Positions 1-22,501 of a stretch of DNA of 64,000 bases are shown in pieces. Position 1 is the first letter of the stretch, and every line of letters begins with the position of its first letter. The position numbers and the translations under genes are program-made. This DNA comes from Latrodectus hesperus. Its lineage: Eukaryota > Arthropoda > Arachnida > Araneae > Theridiidae. The stretch is taken from positions 46,796,520-46,860,519 of the forward strand of contig CM075862.1 of the NCBI GenBank assembly GCA_037975125.1. The letters are read 5' to 3'. The notes under the pieces were generated by a model. It was not told the DNA's origin. It searched no databases and worked only from the letters and a program-made list of their open reading frames with translations.

Positions 1-338
1 ACTTTTTTCTCGTAATATATTTATATTTTATGCTATTTGTATTATACTCATAACTTATCATTGTGTAAGCAACACACAATTTTGCTTACAACGATTAAAA
101 TGTTATTTAAAGTTAATTAAAAAAAAAACTAACTCTCAAAACTTCCCATTTTGAATTTCACGGGAGAGAAAAAAGTATTTTTCATATTAAAAGCTGGAAA
201 ACAGTATTTATATGCATGCATATTTATTACTGTAAAAATTACTGACCTAAAAAACTTTAAGTTTTCTATATAACAACACAATATGTATATTAAATATAAA
301 TATTTAAAAAAGTACTTAAAATAAATAGAATAAGTTCT

Positions 339-365
339 ATTATATATATATATATATATATGTAT

Positions 366-460
<95 letters not shown>
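339..460. repeat. (TA)n microsatellite
   Basis: About 120 bp, with a TGTATATACATG interruption near 361-372. Confidence 0.97.
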
Positions 461-1228
461 ACTATTAACTTAAAAACATTATTTAATATATTGCTGGTCA
501 CAGCAAATAATTTATATATCTTTTTTAAAACATGCTAACCTTAAATAAATTAAATGATTATATTAATTTCACAGGTATTTTTGATCTTAGATTTATTTAA
601 ATTAGTAAGTGAAAAAATTCATGCAAAGTTAATAAATCATATATTTACATGTATAATAACTTATTGACCAGAAATATATCAAATTTTTTATGAAAAATTT
701 ATTCATAATGCATATCTTAACGTAAATCAACGTCTTAAAATCAATATAAAAAGCAATTTTATATAAAAATTACAACTGATTTGTTCTCATCATTTATTTA
801 TGTATTATAAAACTTAAATAAAATCTATTATAGAAATAGTTTTTCATGGTGAATAGCACTTAGTGACACAAACATTTTATTTTGTTAATCGAAACGAAAT
901 ATTTTGAATGTTTTCATTCATAAATATTGCTTTTGTTACTTCCTAGAAGAAAAATAAATCATAAAAAGGTGATTTGTATTACCGAACATCAAAAAAGCAA
1001 TTTATAATATCACTCTTACACTTTTGGCGCTGTTAAAGTTAAATGTGATCTTATGTAATAAATAATTTTCCTTCAAGTGAAATAATGCATCATGAGTTTA
1101 AAAACGATTCTTTTTTTTTTTTTGTATAAAAACGATATTTTTATATCCTTCCGTTTTGAATATCATATTTTTATTTCTTTTTATAAGTTTTCTTTTATTC
1201 TTTTTAAAAAAATTTAAGCCTTTTGTTG
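461..1228. other. AT-rich unique sequence
   Basis: Nothing recognised apart from a 13-T run at 1111-1123 and the T-rich tract before the candidate exon. The same holds for 1-338. Confidence 0.6.
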
Positions 1229-1230
1229 AG

Positions 1231-1676
1231 AGGTGGAAAAAAGTAAACTTTATTCTACTTCTTTAGTTTCTGCGCAGTTTTCATTTCTAATGAAAATTTC
1301 TTCTTCGCGAGAAAACGTAGCTATGAATTCAGAAAGTATCCTTTCCATTCATATCGCCAAAGCTTGTACCAGGAAAAAAAAAAGAACCACAAAGCCCAAC
1401 GAATTGCATAATGCTTCTTCTGCGTTCTCAAAAGACATCAAAAGAAAACCTCCAGGGAAGAAAAAAGGCTCTGAAAATGCAAATAATAGCAATAATAACA
1501 AAAATTGTAATGTTATTGAGGGAGATTTAGTTTTTGGAAATTCTTGCTTTGAAGGTTGTTCGTTTTGCTTTGTCATTCTTATTATTCTACTCTTAACACT
1601 AGCTTTTGATCTCGGAATTTTTAATCGAGAATGGTGGTTCTTCATTACGTTTATCGGTTTGTTATTGACATGCTAA
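1231..1676 (+). CDS. Candidate host coding exon or small gene; basic, Ser/Asn-rich protein with hydrophobic C-terminus
   Basis: I do not recognise this protein. The frame is open from just after a TGA at 1227-1229 to a TAA at 1674-1676. Two readings are possible. (1) A stand-alone ORF starting at the first ATG, 1290, gives 128 residues. (2) A terminal exon could begin after the AG at 1229-1230 or 1231-1232, which follows a T-rich tract at about 1163-1207 and could be a splice acceptor; the rest of the gene would then lie off the left edge. In ATG numbering, residues about 35-65 are rich in Lys/Arg (CTRKKKRTTK, KRKPPGKKKG), followed by an Asn-rich linker. One hydrophobic segment lies at about 92-108 (FCFVILIILLLTLAFDL) and another at about 115-128 (WWFFITFIGLLLTC), ending at the stop. 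This fits a tail-anchored or two-pass membrane protein. Its base composition is less AT-biased than the flanks. AATAAA at 1922-1927 could serve as a poly(A) signal. The following 67-codon ORF (1700-1903) looks like chance. Confidence 0.45.
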
Positions 1677-2807
1677 TGTGATTTCATTAAGGTTGAAACA
1701 TGGCTGTCTTATTGAATGTCAATCTTCGGAACAATTCTCTACTCACAGTTCTTAAACAATCATACATATATTATGATCAATGGCAATATGATTCCGAAAA
1801 AATCACAAGCCATTGCGTAAAATGGTCTTTTTATGATAACTACGCTATTTTAAATATTTATTTAATTAATCATAGTAATTTTAATTACGTAATTTCAAAG
1901 TAATATCTTGTGATAGAGAGAAATAAATAGTTCAGCATTTTTTTATTGATAGCGATATAGTCATCGGATGGTTTTCAGAATGAGTAAAAAGGGTTATGCC
2001 AATTTAGGCGTAAAATTATAATTTAATTTCCAATAAGTTTTCCGATGTAATTACAATAAGTAAAATGAGGCAGTTTAAAACTGAAAACTGTTCTTTAGTT
2101 CAGTTAAGATTTATGCTGAATCCGCTATACTACGAAAAATATTCCATGACTTTTTAGAATGGAGAATTCTTAAGCTTTAAAACTGCCATTATATTTAGAA
2201 AATCATTGATGAATATTCGTTTTGTGAATTCATTTCAATCAAATCGATTCTGTCATTTTGATGCGATAGCTGATAATTTCCTTTGTACTATATAAGCGAA
2301 TTTTGCATTCATAGATTAATTCGAATTGGAAACTATTTTTAACAATTTATCTATACATCCTGTTTATCGTAAAATTGAATTCATGCATTTCTATTTTGAA
2401 GACTAATTTACTAAACTTTTGAAACATAAGCTATTGTAAATTGCTGGTCTTGGCAAATTTTAAGTGCTCTATTTTAACGCGAGTGCACGAAAAGCATTTA
2501 ATTATATTTTTAGATGACGCGTGGAAAAGAATTGAGCGAAAACTATTTTGATAAATCAAAAATATAATATGAAGTTTGGTAATCAGCTGTTTACAAAGTT
2601 ATAAATCTTATATTTAATTATTAGGACTTCAAAAAATTAACTTAATTTTATTAAATAATTATCACGAAAATTATAATATATTAGAATATTTATAAAATTC
2701 ATTTTTCTAAGCAAAACCATTATAATTGTTATTATAAACCTAATCTATTAAACTTATAGTAAACCATAAATATTCGGTTATTCGGATAGAATTCGGTTAT
2801 TTTTCTA

Positions 2808-2924
<117 letters not shown>

Positions 2925-3036
2925 TTAGAAAAATAATATTTCAAACTAATCTAATATGAATTATCTGATGATCATTTGCGATAAAGTTTATACACTACAC
3001 AGCATCAAAAATATTGAAGAAATCTAAAATAATTAT

Positions 3037-3192
3037 CTTGGTTTTCTTGTCGAGGACTAGTCATTTTTTACAGACGGGAATTAATTATACCGGATTCAAC
3101 TAACAATTATAAGTGGAAAGATTCAGGCTCAAATTGGGATTTAAACCTAGAAATTGATTGTCAGAGCGCTAAGCATATATCTGCCAGCTCAC
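3037..3192 (-). mobile_element. tRNA-derived SINE, degraded copy (type A)
   Basis: Read on the minus strand from 3192: GAGCTGGCAGATATATGCTT with an A-box-like element, then TAGGTTTAAATCCCA as a B-box-like element near 3140-3155. The body matches the copy at 20436-20626: TAAGTGG, CCGG, CGTCTG...AAAAAATGAC, GACAAG. Confidence 0.7.
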
Positions 3193-4126
3193 CAAAAACT
3201 AAAATAAATTGGTGTTATTGATTAATGATCCAAATATGCTTTTGAGTCTGTATAAAACAGCTCTGAGTATTAAATTTCAGAATGTCAACACAGCTATGAC
3301 ACTTGTATAACTTTTTGATAAAAATAATTATAGACATTTTTTTGATGTCCCTCAATATAATCATCTAATATTTAGAACAATTATAGGAGCATCATTAGAA
3401 GAAATTGACCTAATTGCTCAATTAGCTTAACCACGGATATATCGCTCTCCATTTCGTATTTAGAAGCAATGTTTACTGAAGTTGACTAAAGTAACGGGAT
3501 ATGATTTGATAAAAATTACCTATCTGTTGTATTAGCTCAATTTGAGATATAATGCTATACAGAGCCATTTATATATCATCACTTCGCCAAGCAGAAGAGA
3601 TTTTTCTACAAGAAAAGTATTCGTTCCGTTATATAATGAAATACAAATTGTATTTACTATTTACAATTAAAAACTCTTTAAGCATTATGAATCAAACATT
3701 TTGAAGTTTCACAAACATATTGAGGGTTTACTTGTGAAAATTTTACTATTCAATCCTAATCATGAAATATAGTTAACTGCCTCAATCAAACCATTTTGCG
3801 TAAGATTTTTTAATGAACATATTCGTGATCATTATCTTGCAAAATGATGATCATATTATGTACAAACGCAATATTGTTAAATAGTTTTGTGAATTTAACA
3901 TATTTTATAATTTAAATCCTCTTACATTTTGCATTTAAACCACAAAATTGTAATAATTTTTTTTTTAAATAAAGTTGCTTAGTTTTTTATAACAACTTTG
4001 TCAATTGTAAAATAATTATAAATAATTTTCTTAATTTGAATTTTATTTTGGTTTTAAGTTTGGGCCTATAATAATATGCCTTACTTAAAAGTAAAAATGC
4101 TCGGTGAGATACAGGATACAGGGTAA

Positions 4127-4176
4127 TACATACATACATACATTCATACATACATACTCATATGCATGCATACATC
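4127..4176. repeat. (CATA)n microsatellite
   Basis: Imperfect ACAT/CATA tetranucleotide run ending in an ATGCATGCAT palindrome. Confidence 0.85.
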
Positions 4177-4672
4177 CAGTTTTTGATTAAATTCATTTCT
4201 GGAAATTTTTTACATTTAGAGTTATGTATAAATACAGCGTGCTTACCTATAGTTCAGTAAATGCCTAGTCATCGACGATCACGGAAGTTTAGTTTAAACT
4301 TTATTATTCTTGTGAAAAAAAATTTTTAGCATATGAAATTTCTACTTTTCCGTTTTCTTAACTTTTGTTAGCAAGTTACGGCTAAAAACAACTTTAGCAT
4401 TATTACAACATAGGATGCAAACTACGTGAGATTTTGTATGCTAAAAAGATGGAAACAGAGACACAGAGAGGCATTTTTAGATAACCACAACTGAAAAATT
4501 GTTAAGAAGTAGGTGGATTCAGGAAAAAAAAGGATATAGAAAGGTAAAAAAGTAATCAATATATCTTACGAAAGAGAACTACGTAACGGTCTGGACTTTA
4601 AACCGAGCTGAATACTACATTCATTGTCTACAAAAATGATTAGTCATCAAGCGAAATGACTGACGAATGGAT

Positions 4673-4676
<4 letters not shown>

Positions 4677-4735
<59 letters not shown>
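4677..4735. repeat. (TA)n microsatellite
   Basis: About 59 bp, uninterrupted. Confidence 0.97.
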
Positions 4736-4737
<2 letters not shown>

Positions 4738-4899
4738 AGTATGAGGTTCTTATCGAAAAAGTGATTGTTGAATCACAAATGTTGTTATTACAGGAACAAT
4801 TTCTGCAAACTTTGATACTGTATTCACAAAAATCCATAACCAAATCTGCTCAACTTTTGTATAAATAATAGAAGTGAAAATCTCTCACTAAAAGCAAAG

Positions 4900-5520
4900 A
4901 TAAAAGAAGAATAAAGAAAAGAAAAGAACACGCACTTTCTGAGAGACGTTTTGTTCAAACATCAGCCTAAAGTATTATATTTCCCGGGAAGCCCCTTCAA
5001 AAACAAAACTTAGGCTGACATTGATAGATCTACAGCAGGAAGCAAACATAACAAAAAGTCATAGCTGTCGTAAATTCCGAATTCCATATGAGGAAGAAAT
5101 ATGTTTTTCTAAAGTATCGCCTGCCCGATTCGCTCACAGAAATGGAAACAAATCGAACGCATAGACGCGAAGTTTGAAATGGCGAAAAATAATAAAAAAA
5201 GAAAAGCATTTTAACGCTTGTAATAGAATTCACTCAAACGGGATAGTTGCTTTTATTTCCAAATGGGAGATGGAAGTATATTTTACTCATCGCCTATTGA
5301 GGAAATTCTTCGAGTGAATTATTGGCGAGCTTCTGGGATTTGGCGAATATTTTTGAATCCACAATTGTCTCTATGTTTATTTGGCTCATTTAGTTCCAAA
5401 GTATCTGGTGATTGTCAAAGGAGAACAGTTCATTTATTACAGGCCTCCTCTGAATACCCTTGAAAAATAAGGCAATATTTTTCTCTCGCCATTTATTTGA
5501 CACACAAACTTCAGCGATGT
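4900..5520. other. Less AT-rich non-coding island
   Basis: Richer in CG and GC than its neighbours (for example CCCGGGAAGCCCC, ATCGCCTGCCCGATTCGC). A 66-codon ORF (5263-5463, MGDGSIFYSS...) has a real ATG but no recognisable domain. I cannot tell whether this is an old exon or regulatory DNA. Confidence 0.35.
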
Positions 5521-5569
5521 TTTCTTCAAGTACATGGAAATAAACATGCATTAAATAAGTAAAATAATG

Positions 5570-10386
<4,817 letters not shown>

Positions 10387-10545
10387 ACTGTAGCTCAGTG
10401 ATTAGGGCATCAGCCTTCTGTCCGGAAGGTCGGGATTCGATTCCCAATGCCACCAAAAACCCACTCATCCTACTGGCTTAAATTCGCATAGCCAATACAC
10501 AGCGAGCTTGGCTTGGCCAAGTGTCATTAGTAACAACAATATTTT
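10387..10545 (+). mobile_element. tRNA-derived SINE, internally deleted copy (type B)
   Basis: The head reads TGTAGCTCAGTGATTAGGGC (A box) and, 40 bp on, GGGATTCGATTCCC (B box, with a perfect T-arm-like stem). The tail AGCGAGCTTGGCTTGGCCAA, then GTGTCATTAGTAACAACAA, matches the end of the 60.6-kb copy, but about 220 bp of middle is missing. It does not fold as a tRNA with a 7-bp acceptor stem, so it is not a tRNA gene. Confidence 0.82.
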
Positions 10546-11139
10546 ACACCCAATTCAATTCTTATTTTGTTTTGAAAACATTGTTTAAGCGTTGTAAGAA
10601 TTAAATACATAAACAACCTTCAAGTATATATTTTAAAAATATTAAATGGTTTGAATTCTGAGATATACTATGTTGCATGTCATAATTTTGAATTTAAGAT
10701 ATTTTCACACAAATATAATTTCTTTTTTAATCAAAAAACAATTCTCTTTTTAGCTAATGCCATAATTAAATACTTATATACTTTTAAAATCCTAAATATT
10801 TTAATTTTCTTAGATGCAAATTGTTATGTGTCTGACTTTGAATATTTTTTCTAATTAAAAATAAATATGCATATTTTAAATGCTAAAAAAGATTTGTTCA
10901 TTTTAGAGTAGTACAAATCGTGTTTGCTCTTTGTAATAAACTCTTTGCATTAAATAAGTAATAATGTTTAAAGTTGTGGTAATTTTAATTCTGATAAACT
11001 GAAAATATTTGAATTTCATTATTTTATTTTAAAAATATTATATTTTTCTCCAATAAATCCTGAAAAATGTAGCGCACTAATTTGTAACCGGATGATTCAT
11101 ATGAATAATTAAGATTGTTTTCCATTTGCAATTTATTTC

Positions 11140-11700
11140 AACAAAAGCTAGGGATATTTGCCAAACACACCCATTTGTAGAGGAACTCTTCCTGGTGAAA
11201 CTTATCTTTCCATGTTAATCTTTCCATTCCACGCCAGGAGTAACCGCTAACTCCGGACAGATATCTTGGCGAAAGTTCTCTGCAACACTTCAACAGTTGA
11301 CAGGCTTTCCTGATACCCACGGGATTATCATCAGATCGCCAAGAAAGTCCCCTCTACAATTATCCTCGGCATTTTCTTCCCATTATTCAAGTAATGCCAA
11401 GATAATCTAGTCTGGCTCGGAGATCCAGTCTGGAATCCGCATTTTACTTCAGCAGGCAACTTGCTTTACAATTGGGTAAAAAGAGAAAAGATCTTTGTGG
11501 AAGTTAGTGGCAACAGAATATGTACTCGCACCTAGCGAACAGGTAAGGAGATAACTTAAAGGAAAATTCATTTGTTGTTGCAATGGTGGTAAATAATTGT
11601 TCTACGACCAAAACTCAAGAGGATAGTTACACGCGAGACATTTTTCACTCCGTAGGAAATTTAGAGCAGTTTCGGAAGTTTATATCGTTCATCATCTTGC
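11140..11700. other. Less AT-rich island, function unknown
   Basis: It contains several GC-rich words (CACGCCAGGAGTAACCGC, CTGGCTCGGAGATCCAGTC). The minus-strand 60-codon ORF 11138-11320 is not recognised. No inverted ends or transposase motifs were found. Confidence 0.35.
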
Positions 11701-12334
11701 ATGGCGAAACATTTTGAGTTGAAACAAATAAGAAACTACTTTTACATCAGATTCTCTTTGTCTTTATAGCAAACGTTTTAGAAACTAATTTTGGAATACT
11801 GACCAAATAAAATTAAGATTAATAATAAAATATTACTAAAAATTATGTGGAGATGAAAAATGTAAATTAAAATACGTTGTTTATATTATATAAAATACAA
11901 ATACGTTGTTATCCATGTTTGAAAACCAAAATTATATTTTTTTCTTCTCTCGTATATACGCAAGGCGGGAGATATAAAATGCGCAACTATATTACTCATT
12001 GTACTAAATTTCAATAATTCATAATAGAATTTTTCCTTGATTTTTCTATTAAAAATTTCCTAAACAAAGAGTGAATTGAGAAAAAAAACATTGTTACTTA
12101 AAATTCATTATTTCAAATTACATATTTTAAGAACGGTTTGTTCTATTATGGTATTATCATAAACATTTTTAAATTTCCAAAAATTTTGATATTATTTAAA
12201 AATAATAGTGTTTTTCTTATAAAACTAATAATTCTCTTAAAAAATGAAATCTTTAAAAATTTATCGATATCTTCGTGTTTTGAATTTTTCAACAAAAGAA
12301 AATATTGGTATTATATAGATGCTGCTAGCCAGAA

Positions 12335-14823
<2,489 letters not shown>

Positions 14824-16211
14824 ATATGGTGTCTCAAACGGTCACCTCAAAGGCATGTATGGTTGTGTCTGATCGTGAGGAATAAGAATTACAGAGTAAA
14901 AGGGTTAGAAAAGTTATTGTAATCAGCTAAAGGGTGATAAACTCTTGCAGAAGGAAGCACGATCAATCGGATCAGTCGAAGCATGGATGTTTCACTCAAA
15001 GGATGAATCAGTACAGTAATGCAGAATTGACAGACATGTTCTACGTGCTTATAGTTGAGGATGATGGACGCTCAGCGGTATGCTTGTATCGGCATCGTAT
15101 CCGACCATAGGTTGTTCCAACAATTACATCGCCGATTGAAAGAAGGAATATCGTTCAGAATCAGCAGCCACATTGGCCGGCAACGTCCGACATGGATTCA
15201 CAGACATCGAGAATGTTGTATTAGACGCATTTAGACCAAATTAGTACAATTATCCGCGTCATGGAAAAATACCTATCTGTTGATAGATCCTTCATTATAC
15301 GAATACCGCAAAAAGATCCCCAACCTCATACAACAAGTGCGCTAAGGGATTCGCATTATCCATAACGTGCGATATTCGCATGTTGGTGTTTATAAGCAAA
15401 AATCGGAGACCCACAATTTCCACCCCATATACTATTCTCCGATGAAGCTACCTTGTCTCAAGATGGTGTCCTTAACCAGCACAATATGCATATGTGGTCG
15501 AGTGTAAATCACCATGTCACAAATCGCCCAGCCAATATTAACATTTCAGCGTTAACATCTGGTCTAGAATTATTAGTGGCATTCTGATCAATCAATACGT
15601 CATGCCGGGACGCCTTGATGGGGTTTCGTACTCAATTTTTTGGAAGAAGTACTGCTCACGTTGTAAATGCCACCCGCAACGACACACCTTAACATGGGAT
15701 TCTTGCATGACATTTCTTCCGGAAAGTATGATAGTTCCTGGATGTGACGTATCCAGACAATTGGATTGACAGAGCAGCCCTGTACCTTGGCCACTGTAAT
15801 CTATGGACCTCAGCCCCCTGAATGTTTACCTCTGGGAATAACTTAAATGTGAGTTGTACGACCTACCTGTTCCATCATGGCTCACATTGTTGAAGGTGTG
15901 GCACGTGTACAGGAGATTTCAGGGCAATTCGAACGTTTTCGCGATTCTATGCGGAGCTATATGAAAAATGTACCACAGCTGATGGGGCCAATTTAGAGCG
16001 CTTATTTTGATTTTAATTTGAATTTGGTACTCTTCTGTTGTAAAATAAAGTTTTTTTACACTGTTTATTATCTTTTTTTACGTTTTGGACTCGATGCAAT
16101 TTCACTATCATGATGGCCTTTCCAACTCCCTATTTTTATGTAATTCTGACGTATTGTGAACTGACACAATCATACGTGCCGTTTAAACATGGCCTTTTGT
16201 GACACCCTGTA
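14824..16211 (+). mobile_element. Decayed Tc1/mariner-superfamily DNA transposon (DUF4817-type transposase relics)
   Basis: The ends match as imperfect inverted repeats of about 80 bp: left ATGGTGTCTCAAACGGTCAC at about 14825, and the reverse complement of the right end reads ACAGGGTGTCACAAAAGGCC. Both abut TA. On the + strand, conceptual translation through many stops and shifts gives family-like pieces. These are ILFSDEATLSQDGV followed by NMHMWSSVN near 15430-15500 (first catalytic Asp at about 15441), a WPL.SMDLSPLNVYLW stretch near 15795-15835 where the third acidic residue is Asn, and ISGQFERFRDSMRSYMKNV near 15916-15975 at the C-terminus. AATAAA near 16044 may be its old poly(A) signal. 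It belongs to the same broad transposase group as the intact element at 24357-26284 but is clearly another family. It cannot encode a protein now. Confidence 0.75.
14960..16000 (+). pseudogene. Broken transposase gene of the 14.8-16.2 kb transposon
   Basis: The coding relic runs from an N-terminal region near 14990-15070, readable only in fragments, to a C-terminal SGQFERFRDSMR motif near 15920-15955. Several in-frame stops and frameshifts interrupt it, and the third catalytic acidic residue reads as Asn. The boundaries are approximate because no start codon could be assigned. The ORF on the opposite strand at 15600-15794 is a shadow. Confidence 0.6.
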
Positions 16212-17115
16212 TTAAGCACTTTATCGAAAACTAGCATTATAAAAAATTAATGAATAAAAAGGGATTTGTTAGAATAGGATAAAGGAAAATAAGATTTGTA
16301 GCTTTAATATGTTATTTTTTAAATGCAAGAACAAAGAATACTGCTATCTAATGCTTTAAGATGAGTTGGAAACATAGTATGTATGTTTGAAGTGGGAATC
16401 AAATATCCAAACTGTTGAATTCAACAACTTTCAGTGACTCCCAACAATTTGCTTATACATCTCTATCAAGTATTTAACAAAATATTAATTTTAATTTCTT
16501 GACAATTGTAGGTTTCGGCACAATAACTGCCAGTGAATTCCAGTAGATAACATGTTATACATTAAACAAATATTACATGTGCAATATGTAAAATTGACAT
16601 TTCAATTCAATTTCGTTATTCAATATTTTATTTAAAATATAGCACTTAAAAAATTATTTTTAAAAACAAAATGTTTTTTATTCAACTTTCAGAGATATTT
16701 TTAAATTGTTATTGTTAAAAAATAACTAACCACACACAGAGTATAACAAAGTCATTATGGTAATTTTTTTTAAAAAAATGCCTCACAATAGCTACATTTA
16801 TTTTTCAAATTATCATCCATTTAAGTCAAATGTCAGTTGTCAAGTAAAATGCAACTCTATAATAAAGTGATTATTTATTCAGAAACTAATTATAGATAAT
16901 TTTAGTCAATAAGGTTTGCTAACATAAACTGGAAAACAAATTATATTACATCAATAAAATTCTTGAAGTTTTTCTTTTAAGCGATTCTATAATTCGTAAT
17001 TCTTTAAATCTCGATGCAGTTAGAAGAGATTTGCCATTACAAACACAGACTGACAGTTTTAAAATCACGTAAATTTTCATGTAATATATCAACTGCTTTT
17101 TGACATTTGTATATA
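16212..17115. other. AT-rich unique sequence between two transposons
   Basis: Nothing recognised. The minus ORF 16946-17206 runs into the mariner's left end and is not a gene. Confidence 0.55.
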
Positions 17116-20295
<3,180 letters not shown>

Positions 20296-20363
<68 letters not shown>

Positions 20364-20368
20364 TATAG
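20296..20368. repeat. (TA)n microsatellite
   Basis: About 73 bp, with one ATACAT change near the right end. Confidence 0.97.
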
Positions 20369-20435
20369 ATTTAATTTTAAACTTGCAGTTCTCATTATAG
20401 GAATTTGAATTATTAAAAGAAATTATTTATTTCCA

Positions 20436-20626
20436 GAGAGAGAAGAGAGGTTTGGTTTGTCTGTCGCTCAACGGTCATTTTTTGCACACGAGGGCTAATT
20501 AGACCGGGACTTACGGTTTAAAGTGGATTCCGAACCACTACAAACATCCATGCCCAAGGTGGGATTCGAACCCACGAACTGTTGAACCGAAGGCAAGAGC
20601 GCTAACCATTCGGCTGCCAGCTCGGC
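20436..20626 (-). mobile_element. tRNA-derived SINE (type A), well preserved, flanked by GA repeats
   Basis: From 20626 on the minus strand: GAGCTGGCAGCCGAATGGTT (A box) and CGTGGGTTCGAATCCCACC (B box within a perfect 5-bp stem and 7-base loop). The body is TTGGGCATGGATGTTTGTAG ... CCGGTCTAATTAGCCCTCG ... AAAAAATGACCGTTGAGCG. GA-rich runs on both sides (20434-20448 and 20625-20642) may be the target duplication. No acceptor-stem pairing is seen, so this is a SINE rather than a tRNA gene. Confidence 0.85.
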
Positions 20627-20642
20627 GAGAGAGAGAGAGAGA
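20625..20642. repeat. (GA)n run at a SINE boundary
   Basis: A short GA run next to the 5' end of the type A SINE. A second GA-rich tract lies at 20434-20448. Confidence 0.8.
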
Positions 20643-21456
20643 TGTATTAAAATGCTTGCTTTATATATATGTAATTTGAGAATAATTTATTAGTGTGATA
20701 TATAAATACAATGAGAGAATGAAATGACGATTGAAATTTAAAAAAAAATCATTAGCAAATTTTGATATTTTAGCATTTAAAGATTTGTCCCTTTAACAAA
20801 CATAAATATTTTCATTACATTGTTTTTAAATTTTTTCTGGACATATACAAGCATACATAGCTGTGTAAAGAGACCCCTGATTATAGCAAAAAATTATTAG
20901 ATATTTTCTATCTAAAACTATGTCAAATATAAATATTGAAAGAAATTTACATGGACATCTCGATTGTAAAAATCAGACTTCATTTAAAGTGAAGATATAA
21001 TTTATAATTGTCATTATAGGAATCTGTTTAGAGAAAAATTCCGTCGTTTTTTCTAATCCGATTCGTTATTTCTATTGGGGATTATGATGTTACGTTTTTT
21101 TGTTCGTTTTGCTATAAATGTAATTCATTTTTAATTGAATGCATTTGGTGGCAATAAGCAATAGGTTTCTAAAATTATCCTTAATATAAAGTAAAAATGT
21201 TCATCCCTTTTTATTGATGAATAAAAATGTGGAAATCTTTAATGAACGGGTTATTTGCAATACAGTGAAAAAAGTTTATGAATAATAATACAATACAATT
21301 AATTTTGATTTCTTTAGAGGCTGTAATTTCAATCATTTGGTGTTGTATGTTATACGCATATCAAATGGTTGATATTACAGCATCTGAAGAAAGTTTCAAT
21401 GATGATGACAGAATGATAAAGAAATATGTTGTTGCACTAACATACTTTCCTATATC
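20643..21456. other. AT-rich unique sequence
   Basis: Nothing recognised. ORF 21278-21472 (64 codons) ends in an A-box-like motif and is not supported. Confidence 0.5.
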
Positions 21457-21478
21457 TATCCTAACCAACTGAGTTAGG

Positions 21479-21716
21479 TGTAGTCGTAATATAGAAGTAG
21501 AGATAAAGCAGAGGACCCCAATGCGTGACCTGCCACCATAAAGATGTCACTTCCCTTGGAAGGCATTGCTACCACGACCTACTTAACGTGCCCCAACTAA
21601 CTTTAATGAATACAACGAATCTTTGGTTAAATTGAGATTCGAATTCACTGCATTTCTGTAATGTTAAAGAGGCACTATCCAACCAGGCCCGAGCGGCCCT
21701 ACAAGATCACCAGTTA
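21479..21716 (-). mobile_element. tRNA-derived SINE (type C)
   Basis: On the minus strand from 21705: GGGCCGCTCGGGCCTGGTTG as head, with an A-box-like GGCCTGGTTGGATAGTGCC and a B-box-like GAATTCGAATCTCAA. The body runs GTTGGGGCACGTTAAGTAGG to about 21480. A second A-box-like motif (CTAACTCAGTTGGTTAGGAT, minus strand, 21457-21477) starts directly at its 3' end, so a dimer or a second insertion is possible. Confidence 0.65.
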
Positions 21717-22035
21717 GTTTAATCGCCCTTCTTGTCTATAACTGCTGCCACGTGTCTCGGTATAGAATCAAAGAGGCTTTGTATGTATAATATACGCAAT
21801 CCATGAACATAATTTGGTAATAAGATTCCACATAAGCAGATAAACACTTTCTTCTCTCTTTACGTAGCAATACAATGGTCCCTGAAATATAGATCTATGC
21901 GTAACAGATACTAATGATCTACATATCCCATACACCAAAACACATGATATAAATTCAGATAATTTGCATGCTTTTGTCATGGTGTTGCATTTTGGATGGC
22001 CAGGAATGTAGTATTTTTTAGAAATGTACATTGAT
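21715..22035 (-). mobile_element. Internally deleted Tc1-like remnant (5' region joined to transposase C-terminus)
   Basis: On the minus strand near 21725-21790 a frame reads QSLFDSIPRHVAAVIDKKGD, which resembles the C-terminus of Tc1-family transposases (FDSxPRRVxAVI, then a Lys/Gly pair). Further 5' on the same strand, AAAATGCAACACCATGACAA near 21975-21995 resembles Tc1-type terminal sequences such as those of the element at 46.4 kb. No catalytic domain lies between. The 3' end is missing because a SINE (21479-21716) begins where the terminal repeat should follow. The call is from motif resemblance only. Confidence 0.5.
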
Positions 22036-22501
22036 GCTGAAGCTTTCTTATTCCATTGAAATATATGGAATATATCTTCTGGATATTATAATGATTACTT
22101 TTCTCATCAAGTTACCATGACTGAAATAATAATTAAACATGCTACATTATTTATTCTTATTAATTTGGACTATTTTGAACGCTGATTATTTGTGAAAAAA
22201 ACATTTAGTTATATATTTATTTTGAACAATCGTAGAATTTGATTTCCATTTTAATATATATAACGCAGGAAGTTGTGCTCAAGATGTATAATTAATTTAA
22301 TTATATCAATGCATATCGGATTGTTGAGGGATTTATAAAGACTAGATTTTAATTCGATATAACTATGGGGGATTATTATTTCATGTATGTCAGATATAGT
22401 TTTGCATTTTACTTAGCTATACTAAAAATTGTTTCAAAGTGATATGAGAAGACTAAAAAAGTGAAATGATTTCATAGGTAATGAAATCTGAAATTATCGC
22501 A

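Noticed and set aside
1233..1289. N-terminal extension of the candidate exon starting at GTG 1233
   Set aside because: GTG is not a normal eukaryotic start. The first ATG is 1290, unless the segment is a spliced exon.
20555..20626. True tRNA gene at the 20.6-kb A/B-box pair (likewise 10387-10455)
   Set aside because: The T arm is perfect but no 7-bp acceptor stem pairs, and SINE body sequence follows.
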